Part shown: in pieces, positions 1 through 8,370 of the stretch | Numbering within the stretch: position 1 is the first letter of the stretch | How the letters are laid out: the number at the start of each line of letters is the position of its first letter | DNA from: Pseudoduganella violacea | Lineage (GTDB): Bacteria > Pseudomonadota > Gammaproteobacteria > Burkholderiales > Burkholderiaceae_D | DNA: 64,000 nt | Assembly: GCF_014191875.1 (NCBI RefSeq) | Contig: NZ_JACHXD010000017.1 | Span: 1 to 64,000 of the forward strand | Direction: 5' to 3' | The notes under the pieces: model-generated | What the model was told of the DNA's origin: nothing | Seen by the model: the letters and a program-made list of their open reading frames with translations, nothing else | The model's database searches: none | Translations under genes and position numbers: made by a program

Positions 1-28
1 CAAATGTTTTACGTTTTCTTGTCGTCAT
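1..28 (-). CDS. IS3-family orfA, N-terminal fragment cut by the window edge
   Basis: ATG at 28 begins the peptide MTTRKRKTF, which resembles the start of many IS3-family OrfA helix-turn-helix proteins (lysine/arginine-rich, then TF). A GAGGAG ribosome binding site lies about 7 bases upstream. Only nine codons are inside the window. Nothing more can be said about whether the transposase is intact. Confidence 0.6.
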
Positions 29-39
29 GCTTTAACTCC

Positions 40-659
<620 letters not shown>

Positions 660-764
660 CAAACACCTCTCCATGGCGAGTATTCTCGCCTAAATCAGTG
701 TCCGGGAACATTAAACCACTACAACTACACGTCCCCGCCTCTCTCCTTCAATTTACATCGCGTT

Positions 765-2402
765 TCAGCAACCGGCCCCGCTACCGGCTTGCAGGCGGCG
801 CACGCCCGCCACGAAGCGGTTTAGTGTATCGGACAGCACGCCGCGCGGGATCATGGCTTCGATCAGCTGGAAGCGGCCGCGCATTTCGACGGCGTGGTCG
901 AGGGCGGCCAGCAGTTCGGCGCGGGTGCTGACGCGGTAGCCTTCGCCGCCCATGGGCTTGGCCATGTCGGCGAAGTGCCAGTCGCTCAGATTATTGAAGC
1001 TCGATTCGGGCTGGAAGGTGCGCAGCATCTCCCAGCTGCAGTTGTTGAAGACGATGACGATGGGATCCCAGCCATAGCGCTGGCAGTTGCCCAGTTCCCA
1101 GCCTGTCATCTGGAAGGCACCATCGCCGACCAGGATGATGGGGCGCTGGCCGCTGTCGGCCTGCAGGCCCAGGCCAGCCGGCACGCCGTAGCCCATGGTG
1201 GCGTAGTAGCCGGGCGCCAGCAGGTCGGTGTGTTCGATATCGAGGGCGGTGAAGAAGCAGTCGCCGATGTCGGAGACGATGGGGAAGCTGCCGCGCTGCT
1301 TCATCAAGTCGTTCACGGCGCGTGCAATGTCCATCGGCGCCAGCGGCGCGCTGTCGGCCACCAGGCCATAGGGATATTCGGCGCGGCGGCATGGCGGCGG
1401 CGTGCAGGCGATGCTGTGGCCGCGTTCCAGCAAGCCATCGACCAGAGCTTCCAGCGGAATATTCGGGTAGATGTGATGGCCCATCTCGACCTGTCCATCC
1501 AGCGCAAGGATGGCTTTGCGCATATCGATGGTCTTTTCGGAGACGCCGAAATTGGTGTCGGAGACGATCACGCCCAGCATCAGCAAGGCGTCCGAGCCTT
1601 CCACCGCATGCGTGATCTGCGGATCGCCCGCCACGCCCAGATAGGTGCCCAGCAGCGGCGCTTCGGCATTGGCCAGCAGGCCGCGTCCCATGATTGAGGT
1701 GGTGACCGGTAGATGCAGCAGGCGCGCCAGCTTGGCGACCTTCTCTTCGATGCCGAAGCGGCGGATTTCGATCCCGGCCAGCAGCATCGGCCGTTCGGCC
1801 GTCGCCAGGCGGGCCAGCAGCTCGGTGACGCAGGCTTGCAGCGCTTCCGGGTCCCAGCTCGGCGCGGGCAGCTTCGGCACCGGGGCGCACGGCGCGGCCA
1901 CCATATCGCGCGGCAGCTCGATATACACAGGACGCGATTGCGCCAGGCAGTTGCCCAGCACGCGGGCGATCTGCTCGGGGGCGCGGGCAGGATCGTCCAG
2001 CACCACCTGGTCGCAGGTGATTTCGCGGAACATGGCCATCTGCGAATCGAGGGAGCGGGTCTGGTGGTGCAGCAGGAAGCCGTTGCGGCGCTCATTGGCG
2101 CCGGGCGCGCCGGAGATCACCACCATCGGCACTTTCTCGGCATAGGATGCTGCCACCGCGTTGACCATATTCAGCGCACCCGCGCCGTAAGTCACGGCCG
2201 CCACGCCCAGGCCATGCGAGAAGCGCGCCGAGGCATCGGCCGCGAAGCCCACGCCCGGCTCATGGCTCAGGGTGTAGAGCGGCAGGATGGCCGAGTCTTC
2301 GAGCTGCTTGAAGAAAGGCAGCACAAAGTCGCCGGGCAGGCCGAAGACGGCGCGCGCGCCGTGGTCTTTCAGGGCGTGCAGCAATGCGGTGGAGAGATTC
2401 AT
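765..2402 (-). CDS. ipdC: Indolepyruvate/phenylpyruvate decarboxylase (thiamine diphosphate enzyme)
   Basis: A 545-residue thiamine diphosphate enzyme of the Azospirillum-type aryl-pyruvate decarboxylase family, converting indole- or phenylpyruvate to the aldehyde plus CO2. The N-terminal PYR domain carries the catalytic glutamate E48 (HEPG) and a HHQTR stretch. The C-terminal PP domain has the GDG...NN cofactor/Mg motif near residues 425-453 (GDGAFQMTGW ... VFNN). Length is typical. ATG 2402 follows the stop of the DGC gene with one base between, so the two are co-transcribed at the end of the ubiUVT operon. Whether indole- or phenylpyruvate is preferred cannot be read; other 2-keto acids are possible. 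The IS3 element lies just downstream. Confidence 0.8.
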   Translation of the reverse strand: MNLSTALLHALKDHGARAVFGLPGDFVLPFFKQLEDSAILPLYTLSHEPGVGFAADASARFSHGLGVAAVTYGAGALNMVNAVAASYAEKVPMVVISGAPGANERRNGFLLHHQTRSLDSQMAMFREITCDQVVLDDPARAPEQIARVLGNCLAQSRPVYIELPRDMVAAPCAPVPKLPAPSWDPEALQACVTELLARLATAERPMLLAGIEIRRFGIEEKVAKLARLLHLPVTTSIMGRGLLANAEAPLLGTYLGVAGDPQITHAVEGSDALLMLGVIVSDTNFGVSEKTIDMRKAILALDGQVEMGHHIYPNIPLEALVDGLLERGHSIACTPPPCRRAEYPYGLVADSAPLAPMDIARAVNDLMKQRGSFPIVSDIGDCFFTALDIEHTDLLAPGYYATMGYGVPAGLGLQADSGQRPIILVGDGAFQMTGWELGNCQRYGWDPIVIVFNNCSWEMLRTFQPESSFNNLSDWHFADMAKPMGGEGYRVSTRAELLAALDHAVEMRGRFQLIEAMIPRGVLSDTLNRFVAGVRRLQAGSGAGC

Positions 2403-2403
2403 T

Positions 2404-2805
2404 TCACTCTTTCTTTTCTATGTTTTCGATGGTGGTGGAAGGCGGCGGCAGTGCTGCCGCGAGATTGACGGCAATCGCGTCCACCTGTTCCGCGTCGAAG
2501 TCGGTGTGGAAGCGCTTGCGTATGCCCATTTCATTGAGCAGGATGTGGTGCGTGGCCTGTACGCCATGCCGCTCCAGGCATTGGCGGGTGCAGGCCAGGG
2601 GGCAGCCGTCGATGGCAACGATGGGGCGGCCCGATTTGGCCAGTTTGACCAGGGAGGGCACGTCGCCCCCTACCCCGGCGATGCAGGACATTTCGGCCAC
2701 GCCCAGGCGGTCCAGGCGGATCGCCACGGCGTTGGCCGTCTGCGCCGCGCTGGAACAACCGGAGCAGGAATAGACTAAAGGCAGGTTCCGGTTTCTGGCG
2801 GCCAT
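2404..2805 (-). CDS. DGC-domain putative zinc-binding protein
   Basis: A 133-residue cysteine-rich protein matching the DGC (putative zinc-binding) family: an N-terminal YSCSGCSSAAQ motif, a central MSCIAGVGGD segment and the diagnostic IDGCPLACTRQCLE. The cysteines suggest zinc or another metal/redox centre. Members often sit beside anaerobic or metal-linked redox genes, and no reaction is established. Here it lies between ubiT and ipdC in one minus-strand operon and is probably induced with them at low oxygen. It is soluble, with no signal peptide. Confidence 0.75.
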   Translation of the reverse strand: MAARNRNLPLVYSCSGCSSAAQTANAVAIRLDRLGVAEMSCIAGVGGDVPSLVKLAKSGRPIVAIDGCPLACTRQCLERHGVQATHHILLNEMGIRKRFHTDFDAEQVDAIAVNLAAALPPPSTTIENIEKKE

Positions 2806-2829
2806 GGCGCGGATCCCTGCCTTCTGCCC

Positions 2830-3288
2830 TTAAGGACGGCGCTCGAACAGGCGCGAGGGATGCAGACGTGCCGGATCGAACAGTGGGGCGTCGATGGCGT
2901 CCAGGGTGTTTTTCACCAGCAGGCCCAATTCCGTATTGCCTTCCATTTGCAGGCGGCGGCTGAAGAACAGGGTGTCCGGGTCTTCGCGACGCTGCGCCAG
3001 CACCAGGAAGTCATGCACGCTGGCGGCGATCAGCAGGTCAATCACGCCGCCCGGCTGGCAGGCCTGGAAGCGCGAGCCTTGCCACATGAAGTCGAAGGCG
3101 ACACCGGCATCGCTGACGCCGATGCGCAGGCGGCGGCCATCCAGCTGCTGGCGCACGTCCTCGGGCAGATGGCGCAGCAGCACCAGGTTCAGGGCGCCGA
3201 CGAAGAGCAGCGAACCGGGATAAGGTGGCAGGCGGCCCAGCAAGGCCGCGACCGGCGCGGGCAGGCGGAAGTTTACTGGTGCTTTCAT
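2830..3288 (-). CDS. ubiT: UbiT-like SCP2-domain protein for anaerobic ubiquinone synthesis
   Basis: A 152-residue SCP2 (sterol carrier protein 2) lipid-binding protein. In E. coli, UbiT works with UbiU and UbiV to make ubiquinone without oxygen, probably by binding hydrophobic intermediates. The start at ATG 3288 (MKAPVNFRLP) overlaps the ubiV stop as ATGA, indicating translational coupling; an upstream extension to 3363 is open but would lie inside ubiV. Visible SCP2 features are RLRIGVSDAGVAFDF and the GGVIDLLIAAS segment. Gene order U-V-T supports the assignment. Confidence 0.85.
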   Translation of the reverse strand: MKAPVNFRLPAPVAALLGRLPPYPGSLLFVGALNLVLLRHLPEDVRQQLDGRRLRIGVSDAGVAFDFMWQGSRFQACQPGGVIDLLIAASVHDFLVLAQRREDPDTLFFSRRLQMEGNTELGLLVKNTLDAIDAPLFDPARLHPSRLFERRP

Positions 3289-4187
3289 GCTGCCTTCTCC
3301 GTGCTTTGTTCCAGACCGGGTTTGCCGTGCCAGTAGCCGTCGCAGGGATCGGCCGGCATCCATTCGCGCAGCGACTCGGCCGCTTCGCAGGCTTGCGTCG
3401 GATCGCGGCGCACCGCGTCGAAGGCGGCGATCACGCGTTCGGTGTGCAGGGACTGTGGGCTGATGCGCACCACGTCCACGCCCATGGCTTGCATGCCGCC
3501 CAGTTCCGCCGCCAGGTTGTAGACCAGGGCCGATTGGGTCTGGATACCGTTCAGCACCAGGAAGGATTCGCTTTCGCGGGTCTGCATCAGCAAGCCGTCC
3601 GGATGGTCGATGCAGCTGAACTGGCAGTTATCCTTGGGCAGGTTGCGGTTGCGCGCGGTGAAGCAGCGCGCCGAGAAGGCCAGCGGCATGCGGCCGTAGG
3701 CGAAGACTTCGGTCTCCAGGCCGGCCGGGCGCGATTTGAGCATCAGCTCCAGACCGAGCTTGCCCATCTCCAGCGGCATGACCCAGCGGCTGGCGCCCAG
3801 ATCGTGCAGCAGGCCCAGGGTGTCCGGGTTGTACACGTTCAGGTGCGGACCGGCGACGAAGGGCGTATTGCCCGACAGGCAGTGCACCGCGCCCATATCG
3901 TTGGCTTCAACCATGAAGCGGCCGTTTTCTGCCACGCGGCGCAGGGTGGTGACGTCGGCCGTCGATTCCAGCAAGGCCTGGGTAGAGAGCACGGCCTGCT
4001 TGCCGGCGCTGGCCAGCAGCTCAGCCAGGGCCAGCCAGTCGCCCTGGCGCAGCTCATGGCGGCGCGAGCACACGGTTTCGCCCAGGTAGACGATATCGAC
4101 CTGGCTTTTCGCCACGTCTTCATAAAACTTCATGACCGTATCGCGCGGCCAGTAGTACAGAATGGGCCCGAGGGATAGTTTCAACAT
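3285..4187 (-). CDS. ubiV: UbiV, U32-family iron-sulphur protein for O2-independent ubiquinone hydroxylation
   Basis: A 300-residue peptidase-U32-like protein. UbiU and UbiV form a 4Fe-4S heterodimer that hydroxylates ubiquinone precursors anaerobically, with prephenate as oxygen source in E. coli. The cysteine ligands match the E. coli pattern: C40 (LGETVC), then CFTARNRNLPKDNCQFSC, whose spacing of 13 and 4 equals that of E. coli C180/C193/C197. A GGAG ribosome binding site precedes ATG 4187. It lies 13 bases after ubiU and overlaps ubiT. It supplies quinone for the anaerobic respiration implied by the Nos cluster. Confidence 0.92.
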   Translation of the reverse strand: MLKLSLGPILYYWPRDTVMKFYEDVAKSQVDIVYLGETVCSRRHELRQGDWLALAELLASAGKQAVLSTQALLESTADVTTLRRVAENGRFMVEANDMGAVHCLSGNTPFVAGPHLNVYNPDTLGLLHDLGASRWVMPLEMGKLGLELMLKSRPAGLETEVFAYGRMPLAFSARCFTARNRNLPKDNCQFSCIDHPDGLLMQTRESESFLVLNGIQTQSALVYNLAAELGGMQAMGVDVVRISPQSLHTERVIAAFDAVRRDPTQACEAAESLREWMPADPCDGYWHGKPGLEQSTEKAA

Positions 4188-4200
4188 GCTTTCTCCAACC

Positions 4201-5244
4201 TTATTTCCATGAGCGGTGATAGGCGCCCAGCGTGTGCTGCTGGCCTTCCGCTACCTTGTTCAATTCCGACATCCAGTCCGGGCGCACCGAGAAGCGCGCC
4301 GGATTGCGCATGCAGTGGTCGATCGCCTCGCGCCACACGCGCGTGACCTGGGCCGCATAAGCCGGGCTGCGCTGGCGGCCTTCGATCTTCACCGCGCTGA
4401 TGCCAATGTCGATCAGTTTGGGCAGCAGTTCCAGGGTGTTCAGGCTGGTCGGCTCTTCGATAGCGTAGTAGTTTTCGTCGCCGACGTCGAAGCGGCCCTT
4501 GCACAGCGTGGGGTAGCTGGCGTTTTCGTCTTCGCTGTAGCGGTCGATCAGCACGCCGTTCAGGCGCGACTCCAGGCCTTTCGGTGTTTGCTGCCAGCGC
4601 ACGGCCTTGGCCGGGGAGCAGACGCCGTGGGTGTTGGGCGATTCGCCCGTCACGTAGGAGGACAGCGCGCAGCGCCCTTCCACCATCACGCACAGGCTGC
4701 CGAAGGCAAACACTTCGATATCGACCGAGGTATTGCGCTTGACCAGTTCGACCTGGGCCATCGACAAGACGCGCGGCAGCACGGCGCGGGCGATATTGAA
4801 ATGCTTGTGATAGAAGTTGATCGCTTCGTAGTTGGTGGCCGAGCCTTGCACCGACAGGTGCAGGCGCAGGTCGGGGAAGTTATCGGTGGCGTAGCGCATC
4901 AGGCCCGGATCGCAGAGGATGACAGCGTCGACGCCGACATCGGCGGCGCGCGCGATGGCGCGGCGCCACAGGTCCGTGGCGCCCGGCTGCGGGTAGGTGT
5001 TCAGGGCCACCAGCACCTTGCGGCCCCTGCGGTGGGCGTAGTCGATGCCCTGGGCAATGGCCGCGTCATCGAAATTCAGGCCGGCGAAGTTGCGCGCGTT
5101 GGTGGCGTCGCGGAAGCCGAGATAGACCGTGTCGGCGCCATTGTCGATGGCCGCCTTCAGCGCCGGCAGGCTGCCGGCGGGGCAGACCAGCTCGATCTGG
5201 GGCGGCAGGGCGGCATCCATGGGGATCGGGTTTGTTTGATTCAT
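4201..5244 (-). CDS. ubiU: UbiU, U32-family iron-sulphur protein for O2-independent ubiquinone synthesis
   Basis: A 347-residue U32 peptidase-like protein, partner of UbiV. The 4Fe-4S ligands are conserved with E. coli spacing: CVMVEGRC (7 apart), the next cysteine 17 residues on (THGVC), and a fourth in YPTLCKGRF. The N-terminal ELVCPAGSLPALKAAIDNGAD segment is the family signature of the TIM-barrel start. It is the first gene of the minus-strand operon ubiU-ubiV-ubiT-DGC-ipdC. Two FNR/Dnr-like boxes lie about 85-115 bases upstream, consistent with induction when oxygen falls. Confidence 0.92.
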   Translation of the reverse strand: MNQTNPIPMDAALPPQIELVCPAGSLPALKAAIDNGADTVYLGFRDATNARNFAGLNFDDAAIAQGIDYAHRRGRKVLVALNTYPQPGATDLWRRAIARAADVGVDAVILCDPGLMRYATDNFPDLRLHLSVQGSATNYEAINFYHKHFNIARAVLPRVLSMAQVELVKRNTSVDIEVFAFGSLCVMVEGRCALSSYVTGESPNTHGVCSPAKAVRWQQTPKGLESRLNGVLIDRYSEDENASYPTLCKGRFDVGDENYYAIEEPTSLNTLELLPKLIDIGISAVKIEGRQRSPAYAAQVTRVWREAIDHCMRNPARFSVRPDWMSELNKVAEGQQHTLGAYHRSWK

Positions 5245-5328
5245 AGTGTGGGCTTAGCTCTTTATAGATAGGAGCCGTCTTTCCTTTTGATGAGGCCGAA
5301 CTGTAACGCGCCACGACTCGATAAATCT

Positions 5329-5342
5329 TTGATCTGTGTCAA
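5329..5342. promoter_or_regulatory. FNR/Anr/Dnr-type box 1, ubiU-hemerythrin divergent region
   Basis: TTGATCTGTGTCAA matches the CRP/FNR consensus TTGAT-N4-ATCAA at 9 of 10 positions. It lies between divergent ubiU (start 5244) and the hemerythrin gene (start 5404). The function of both genes fits oxygen or NO control. Which regulator binds cannot be decided from sequence. Confidence 0.6.
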
Positions 5343-5347
5343 AGATT

Positions 5348-5361
5348 TTGATCTTGACCAA
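5348..5361. promoter_or_regulatory. FNR/Anr/Dnr-type box 2, ubiU-hemerythrin divergent region
   Basis: TTGATCTTGACCAA matches TTGAT-N4-ATCAA at 9 of 10 positions. Its centre is 19 bases from that of box 1, so two dimers would bind on nearly the same DNA face. Box 1 may serve ubiU and box 2 the rightward operon. Confidence 0.5.
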
Positions 5362-5403
5362 ATGTGACAATGCAGCCTGCTTACACAGGAAGGATTTTTT
5401 CAC

Positions 5404-6147
5404 ATGGACACGATCGGCAGTTTTCTCGGCCAGGACCATCAGGATTGCGACGAACAGTATCTGTTGGCCGAGGCACATGCGGGCAGCGGCAACTGGGCGG
5501 CGGCGGAACTGGACTTCGCCGCCTTCGCCAAGGTGCTGGAGCAGCATATGCAGATGGAAGAGCAAATCATGTTCCCCGCGCTGGAGGCGGCGATCGGCAG
5601 CAATTACGGGCCGACTTCGGTGATGCGCAGCGAGCACCAGCAGCTGCGCCAGATCGTCGGCCGCATGAGCGAATCGATCGCCCAGCGCGGTACCGACGCC
5701 TTCTTCGACGACGCCGACACCCTGCGCATGCTGCTGCGCCAGCATAATCTGAAGGAGGAAAGCATCCTGTATCCGATGGCCGAGCGCGTGCTGGGCGAGG
5801 AGCAGGCCTGCATCCTGGCGGCGATGGAAGCGCTGGCCTTCGGCGAACACAAAACCGAGGAAGCCGGCCAGGCCGACGGCGGCTGGAGCGAGCAGGCGCT
5901 CGACGTGACGGGCCTGGAAGCGCCGGAACCGATGGTACGCGTGCTCGACGCGCTGAGCCGCCTGGGCCAGCAGGAGAAGCTGCGCGTGCTGATCGACCGC
6001 GAGCCGCATCCGCTCTATCGCATCCTCGAAAACTACGGCTATGAGCATCGCACCGAGCCGCGCGCGGACTTCTTGTTCGATGTGCTGATCTGGGAGCAGG
6101 CCGACAAAACGGGCGCGCAAGCGGCCCCGCGTCCACCGGCATTCTGA
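5404..6147 (+). CDS. Hemerythrin-domain protein with C-terminal DUF2249
   Basis: A 247-residue protein. The N-terminal four-helix hemerythrin/HHE cation-binding domain (residues ~1-150) has iron ligand candidates QDHQDCDEQY, EQHMQMEEQIMFP, RSEHQQLR and RQHNLKEESILYP. The second half (~165-240) is DUF2249 (LDVTGLEAPEPMVRVLDAL ... LIDREPHPLYRILE), often seen with denitrification and NO-response proteins. An AGGAAGG ribosome binding site precedes ATG 5404. It is the first gene of a plus-strand operon with the membrane protein and PaaX-like regulator, behind two FNR-like boxes. Likely role: O2/NO sensing or iron-sulphur repair. Confidence 0.8.
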   Translation: MDTIGSFLGQDHQDCDEQYLLAEAHAGSGNWAAAELDFAAFAKVLEQHMQMEEQIMFPALEAAIGSNYGPTSVMRSEHQQLRQIVGRMSESIAQRGTDAFFDDADTLRMLLRQHNLKEESILYPMAERVLGEEQACILAAMEALAFGEHKTEEAGQADGGWSEQALDVTGLEAPEPMVRVLDALSRLGQQEKLRVLIDREPHPLYRILENYGYEHRTEPRADFLFDVLIWEQADKTGAQAAPRPPAF

Positions 6148-6153
6148 CCGTTC

Positions 6154-7452
6154 ATGCAGCGCGCTTTATCTTTCGACCACAATCCGCCGCTGATGGCGCC
6201 GATGCGCTTCTTCCTGAGCGTACCGCTGTTCGCCACGCTGGCCGCCCTGCTCCTGCTATGGCAGGGCGACGCGGCGCTGGCAACGCGCTGGGGACCGTCG
6301 ACGCTGGCCTTGACGCATTTGCTGACCCTGGGCAGCCTGAGCGCGGCCATCGTCGGCGCCCTGATCCAGATGCTGCCGGTGGTGGCGGGCATTTCCCTGC
6401 CCAATGCGGGCCAGCTGGCGCGCGTGGTGCATGGCCTGCTGTGCGGCGGCACGCTGCTGCTGGCGGCGGCCTTCCTCGGCCAATGGCCGCTGCTGTTCCC
6501 GCCCGCCATGCTGCTTCTGCTGGCAGCCCTGCTGTCCTTCCTCGGCATCTGCACGGTGGCGCTGTGGCAGCAGCACAGCAGCGGAGCGGCGGCCACGGTG
6601 GCGGCCATCCGCCTCTCGCTCGGCGCGCTCGGCATCACCGTGGTGCTGGGCGCCCTGCTGGCTTGCGCCTTCGCCTGGCCCGGCCATCTGCCGCTGCGCG
6701 TGCTGCAGCTGACCGACCTGCATGCGATGTGGGGCTTGCTGGGCTGGGTGGGGCTGATCGTGATCGGCGTCGCTTACCAGGTCATTCCCATGTTCCAGGT
6801 GACGGAGCTGTATCCCAAACCGCTCACGCGCATGCTGGGCACCGCCCTCTTCCTGCTGCTGCTGGTGTGGTCGGTCAGCACCGGCTTCCTGCACGACGAG
6901 GCGGGACGGCCGCATGCGGCGCCGGCCTGGCCGGTGCTGGCGGCGTATCTCTGCTTTGCCGGCGTGACCTTGTATCTGCTGGCGCGGCGCAAGCGGCCCA
7001 AGGCCGATCCCACCACGCTGTTCTGGCGCGCCGCCATGGTCAGCCTGATCGGCTGCGGTGTTTTGTGGCTGCTGCCGCAGGATCCGCTGGCCAAGCCGCT
7101 GGCCATCGGCCTGCTGTTCATCGTCGGTTTCGCCTACTCCACGGTAAACGGCATGCTGTACAAAATCGTCCCTTTCCTGGTCTGGTACCACCTGCAGGAA
7201 GTGCGCGTACACGGTGTCACCGTGCCTGGCGTGAACCAGGTCATTCCACAGGGCCGCGCCACAGTGCAATTCTGGCTGCACGCGCTGGCCCTCATTCTTT
7301 TGCTCGGCGCCGCCTGGTGGCCGGACGCGTTGGCGCGCGTTGCCGCCATTGCGCTGGCCGCATCGGCGCTGGGCCTACTGTTTAATTTATTTACCGCGAT
7401 ACGCCTTTACCGGCGCCTTCGCCCATTGCCTGCGGGGACATCAACATGCTGA
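6154..7452 (+). CDS. Polytopic membrane protein, haem-copper-oxidase/NnrS-like
   Basis: A 432-residue protein with about 12 hydrophobic segments. Histidines lie near the start of helices (LALTHLLTLGSLSAAIVGA; LTDLHAMWGLLGWVG) and in the conserved FLVWYHLQEV. This pattern recalls subunit I of haem-copper oxidases and the NnrS family linked to NO metabolism, but the full catalytic histidine set is not evident and I cannot confirm haem or copper binding. It starts 6 bases after the hemerythrin stop and overlaps the next gene by 7 bases. A role in NO or low-oxygen physiology is inferred from context. ATG 6193 is an alternative start. Confidence 0.5.
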   Translation: MQRALSFDHNPPLMAPMRFFLSVPLFATLAALLLLWQGDAALATRWGPSTLALTHLLTLGSLSAAIVGALIQMLPVVAGISLPNAGQLARVVHGLLCGGTLLLAAAFLGQWPLLFPPAMLLLLAALLSFLGICTVALWQQHSSGAAATVAAIRLSLGALGITVVLGALLACAFAWPGHLPLRVLQLTDLHAMWGLLGWVGLIVIGVAYQVIPMFQVTELYPKPLTRMLGTALFLLLLVWSVSTGFLHDEAGRPHAAPAWPVLAAYLCFAGVTLYLLARRKRPKADPTTLFWRAAMVSLIGCGVLWLLPQDPLAKPLAIGLLFIVGFAYSTVNGMLYKIVPFLVWYHLQEVRVHGVTVPGVNQVIPQGRATVQFWLHALALILLLGAAWWPDALARVAAIALAASALGLLFNLFTAIRLYRRLRPLPAGTSTC

Positions 7453-8303
7453 ACGACTGGATTGAACGATATATGGCGCGCAGCGCGCCCAGTTCCACTG
7501 CCCTGCTGCGGCTCGCCTTTGGCGACCAGCAGCTGGCGCAGGGACAAACCATCTGGCTGCGCGACCTGATCGCGCTCATGAAGCCATTCCGCTTCAGCGA
7601 ACGCCTGACGCGCACCAGCGTCTCGCGCCTGGTGCAGCAAGGCTGGCTGACGCCGCGCCGCCAGGGCCGCCACGCCGCCTACGCCATCGCCTCGAGCATC
7701 GGCGAGCAGGCCGCCGCGCCATGGCGCTGCACCGCCGCCTCGCCGCAATGGCCGTGGAAAGGCGAATGGACCCTGGTGATTAACGCCCCGGCCGACGACG
7801 GCGCCCTGCCCGCGGCCCAGCTGCGCAGCGCCCTGGTGCGCCAAGGCTATGGCGTGCTGGCGCCGAACGTGCTGGCGCGTCCCGTGGCCGACTGCGGCAC
7901 GCCGGCCATCGACGCGGGCAGCCCGTCGCTGGACAGCCAGGTGCCGGTGATCCGCCTGAACGGCACCCAGATGGCCGAGCTGCCACCGCTGCGCCGCCTG
8001 GCCCAGGACGCGTGGAACCTGGCCACGCCGCGCATGAACTACGAACGCTTCCTGACCCAGTTCGACGGCCTGCACGAGCTGCTGGCGCAAGGCGAAAAGC
8101 CCAATCCCGAAACGGCCTTCCTGATCCGCATGCTGGCCGTGCACTCGTATTGCAAGGCGCGCCTGTGCGACCCGCTGCTGCCGGCCGAATTCCTGCCCGA
8201 ATCCTGGCCCGCCATGCAAGCCTACCAGCTGCTGCACGAGCTCGACGGCAGCACCGCCGACACCGCCAGCCAATACTGGCGCAGCGTCGTCACCGCCCAC
8301 TGA
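7446..8303 (+). CDS. PaaX-family transcriptional regulator
   Basis: A 285-residue protein with an N-terminal winged helix-turn-helix (LIALMKPFRFSERLTRTSVSRLVQQGWL, then RRQGRHAAYAI) and the longer C-terminal region of PaaX-like regulators (WTLVINAP). PaaX represses phenylacetate catabolism by sensing phenylacetyl-CoA. This copy is not beside paa genes, so the effector may differ. It overlaps the preceding membrane-protein gene by 7 bases, hence is co-transcribed with it. The 45-bp REP palindrome begins 11 bases after its stop and could end transcription. A link to the nearby phenylpyruvate decarboxylase is only speculative. Confidence 0.75.
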   Translation: MLNDWIERYMARSAPSSTALLRLAFGDQQLAQGQTIWLRDLIALMKPFRFSERLTRTSVSRLVQQGWLTPRRQGRHAAYAIASSIGEQAAAPWRCTAASPQWPWKGEWTLVINAPADDGALPAAQLRSALVRQGYGVLAPNVLARPVADCGTPAIDAGSPSLDSQVPVIRLNGTQMAELPPLRRLAQDAWNLATPRMNYERFLTQFDGLHELLAQGEKPNPETAFLIRMLAVHSYCKARLCDPLLPAEFLPESWPAMQAYQLLHELDGSTADTASQYWRSVVTAH

Positions 8304-8313
8304 GCCACAGTCC

Positions 8314-8358
8314 AGCCCGTGTCCACCTTGGTGCCTGGCACCAAGGTGGACACGGGCT
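8314..8358. repeat. REP-like palindrome, left copy
   Basis: 22-bp arms (AGCCCGTGTCCACCTTGGTG + CC and its complement) surround a single central T. It sits 11 bases after the paaX-like stop and 12 bases before the RAYT stop, so it may also work as a bidirectional terminator although no T-run follows directly. Confidence 0.85.
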
Positions 8359-8370
8359 CAGCCTTTTCAA

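Noticed and set aside
5286..5299. Third FNR-like box TTGATGAGGCCGAA
   Set aside because: The second half site matches poorly compared with the two boxes at 5329 and 5348.
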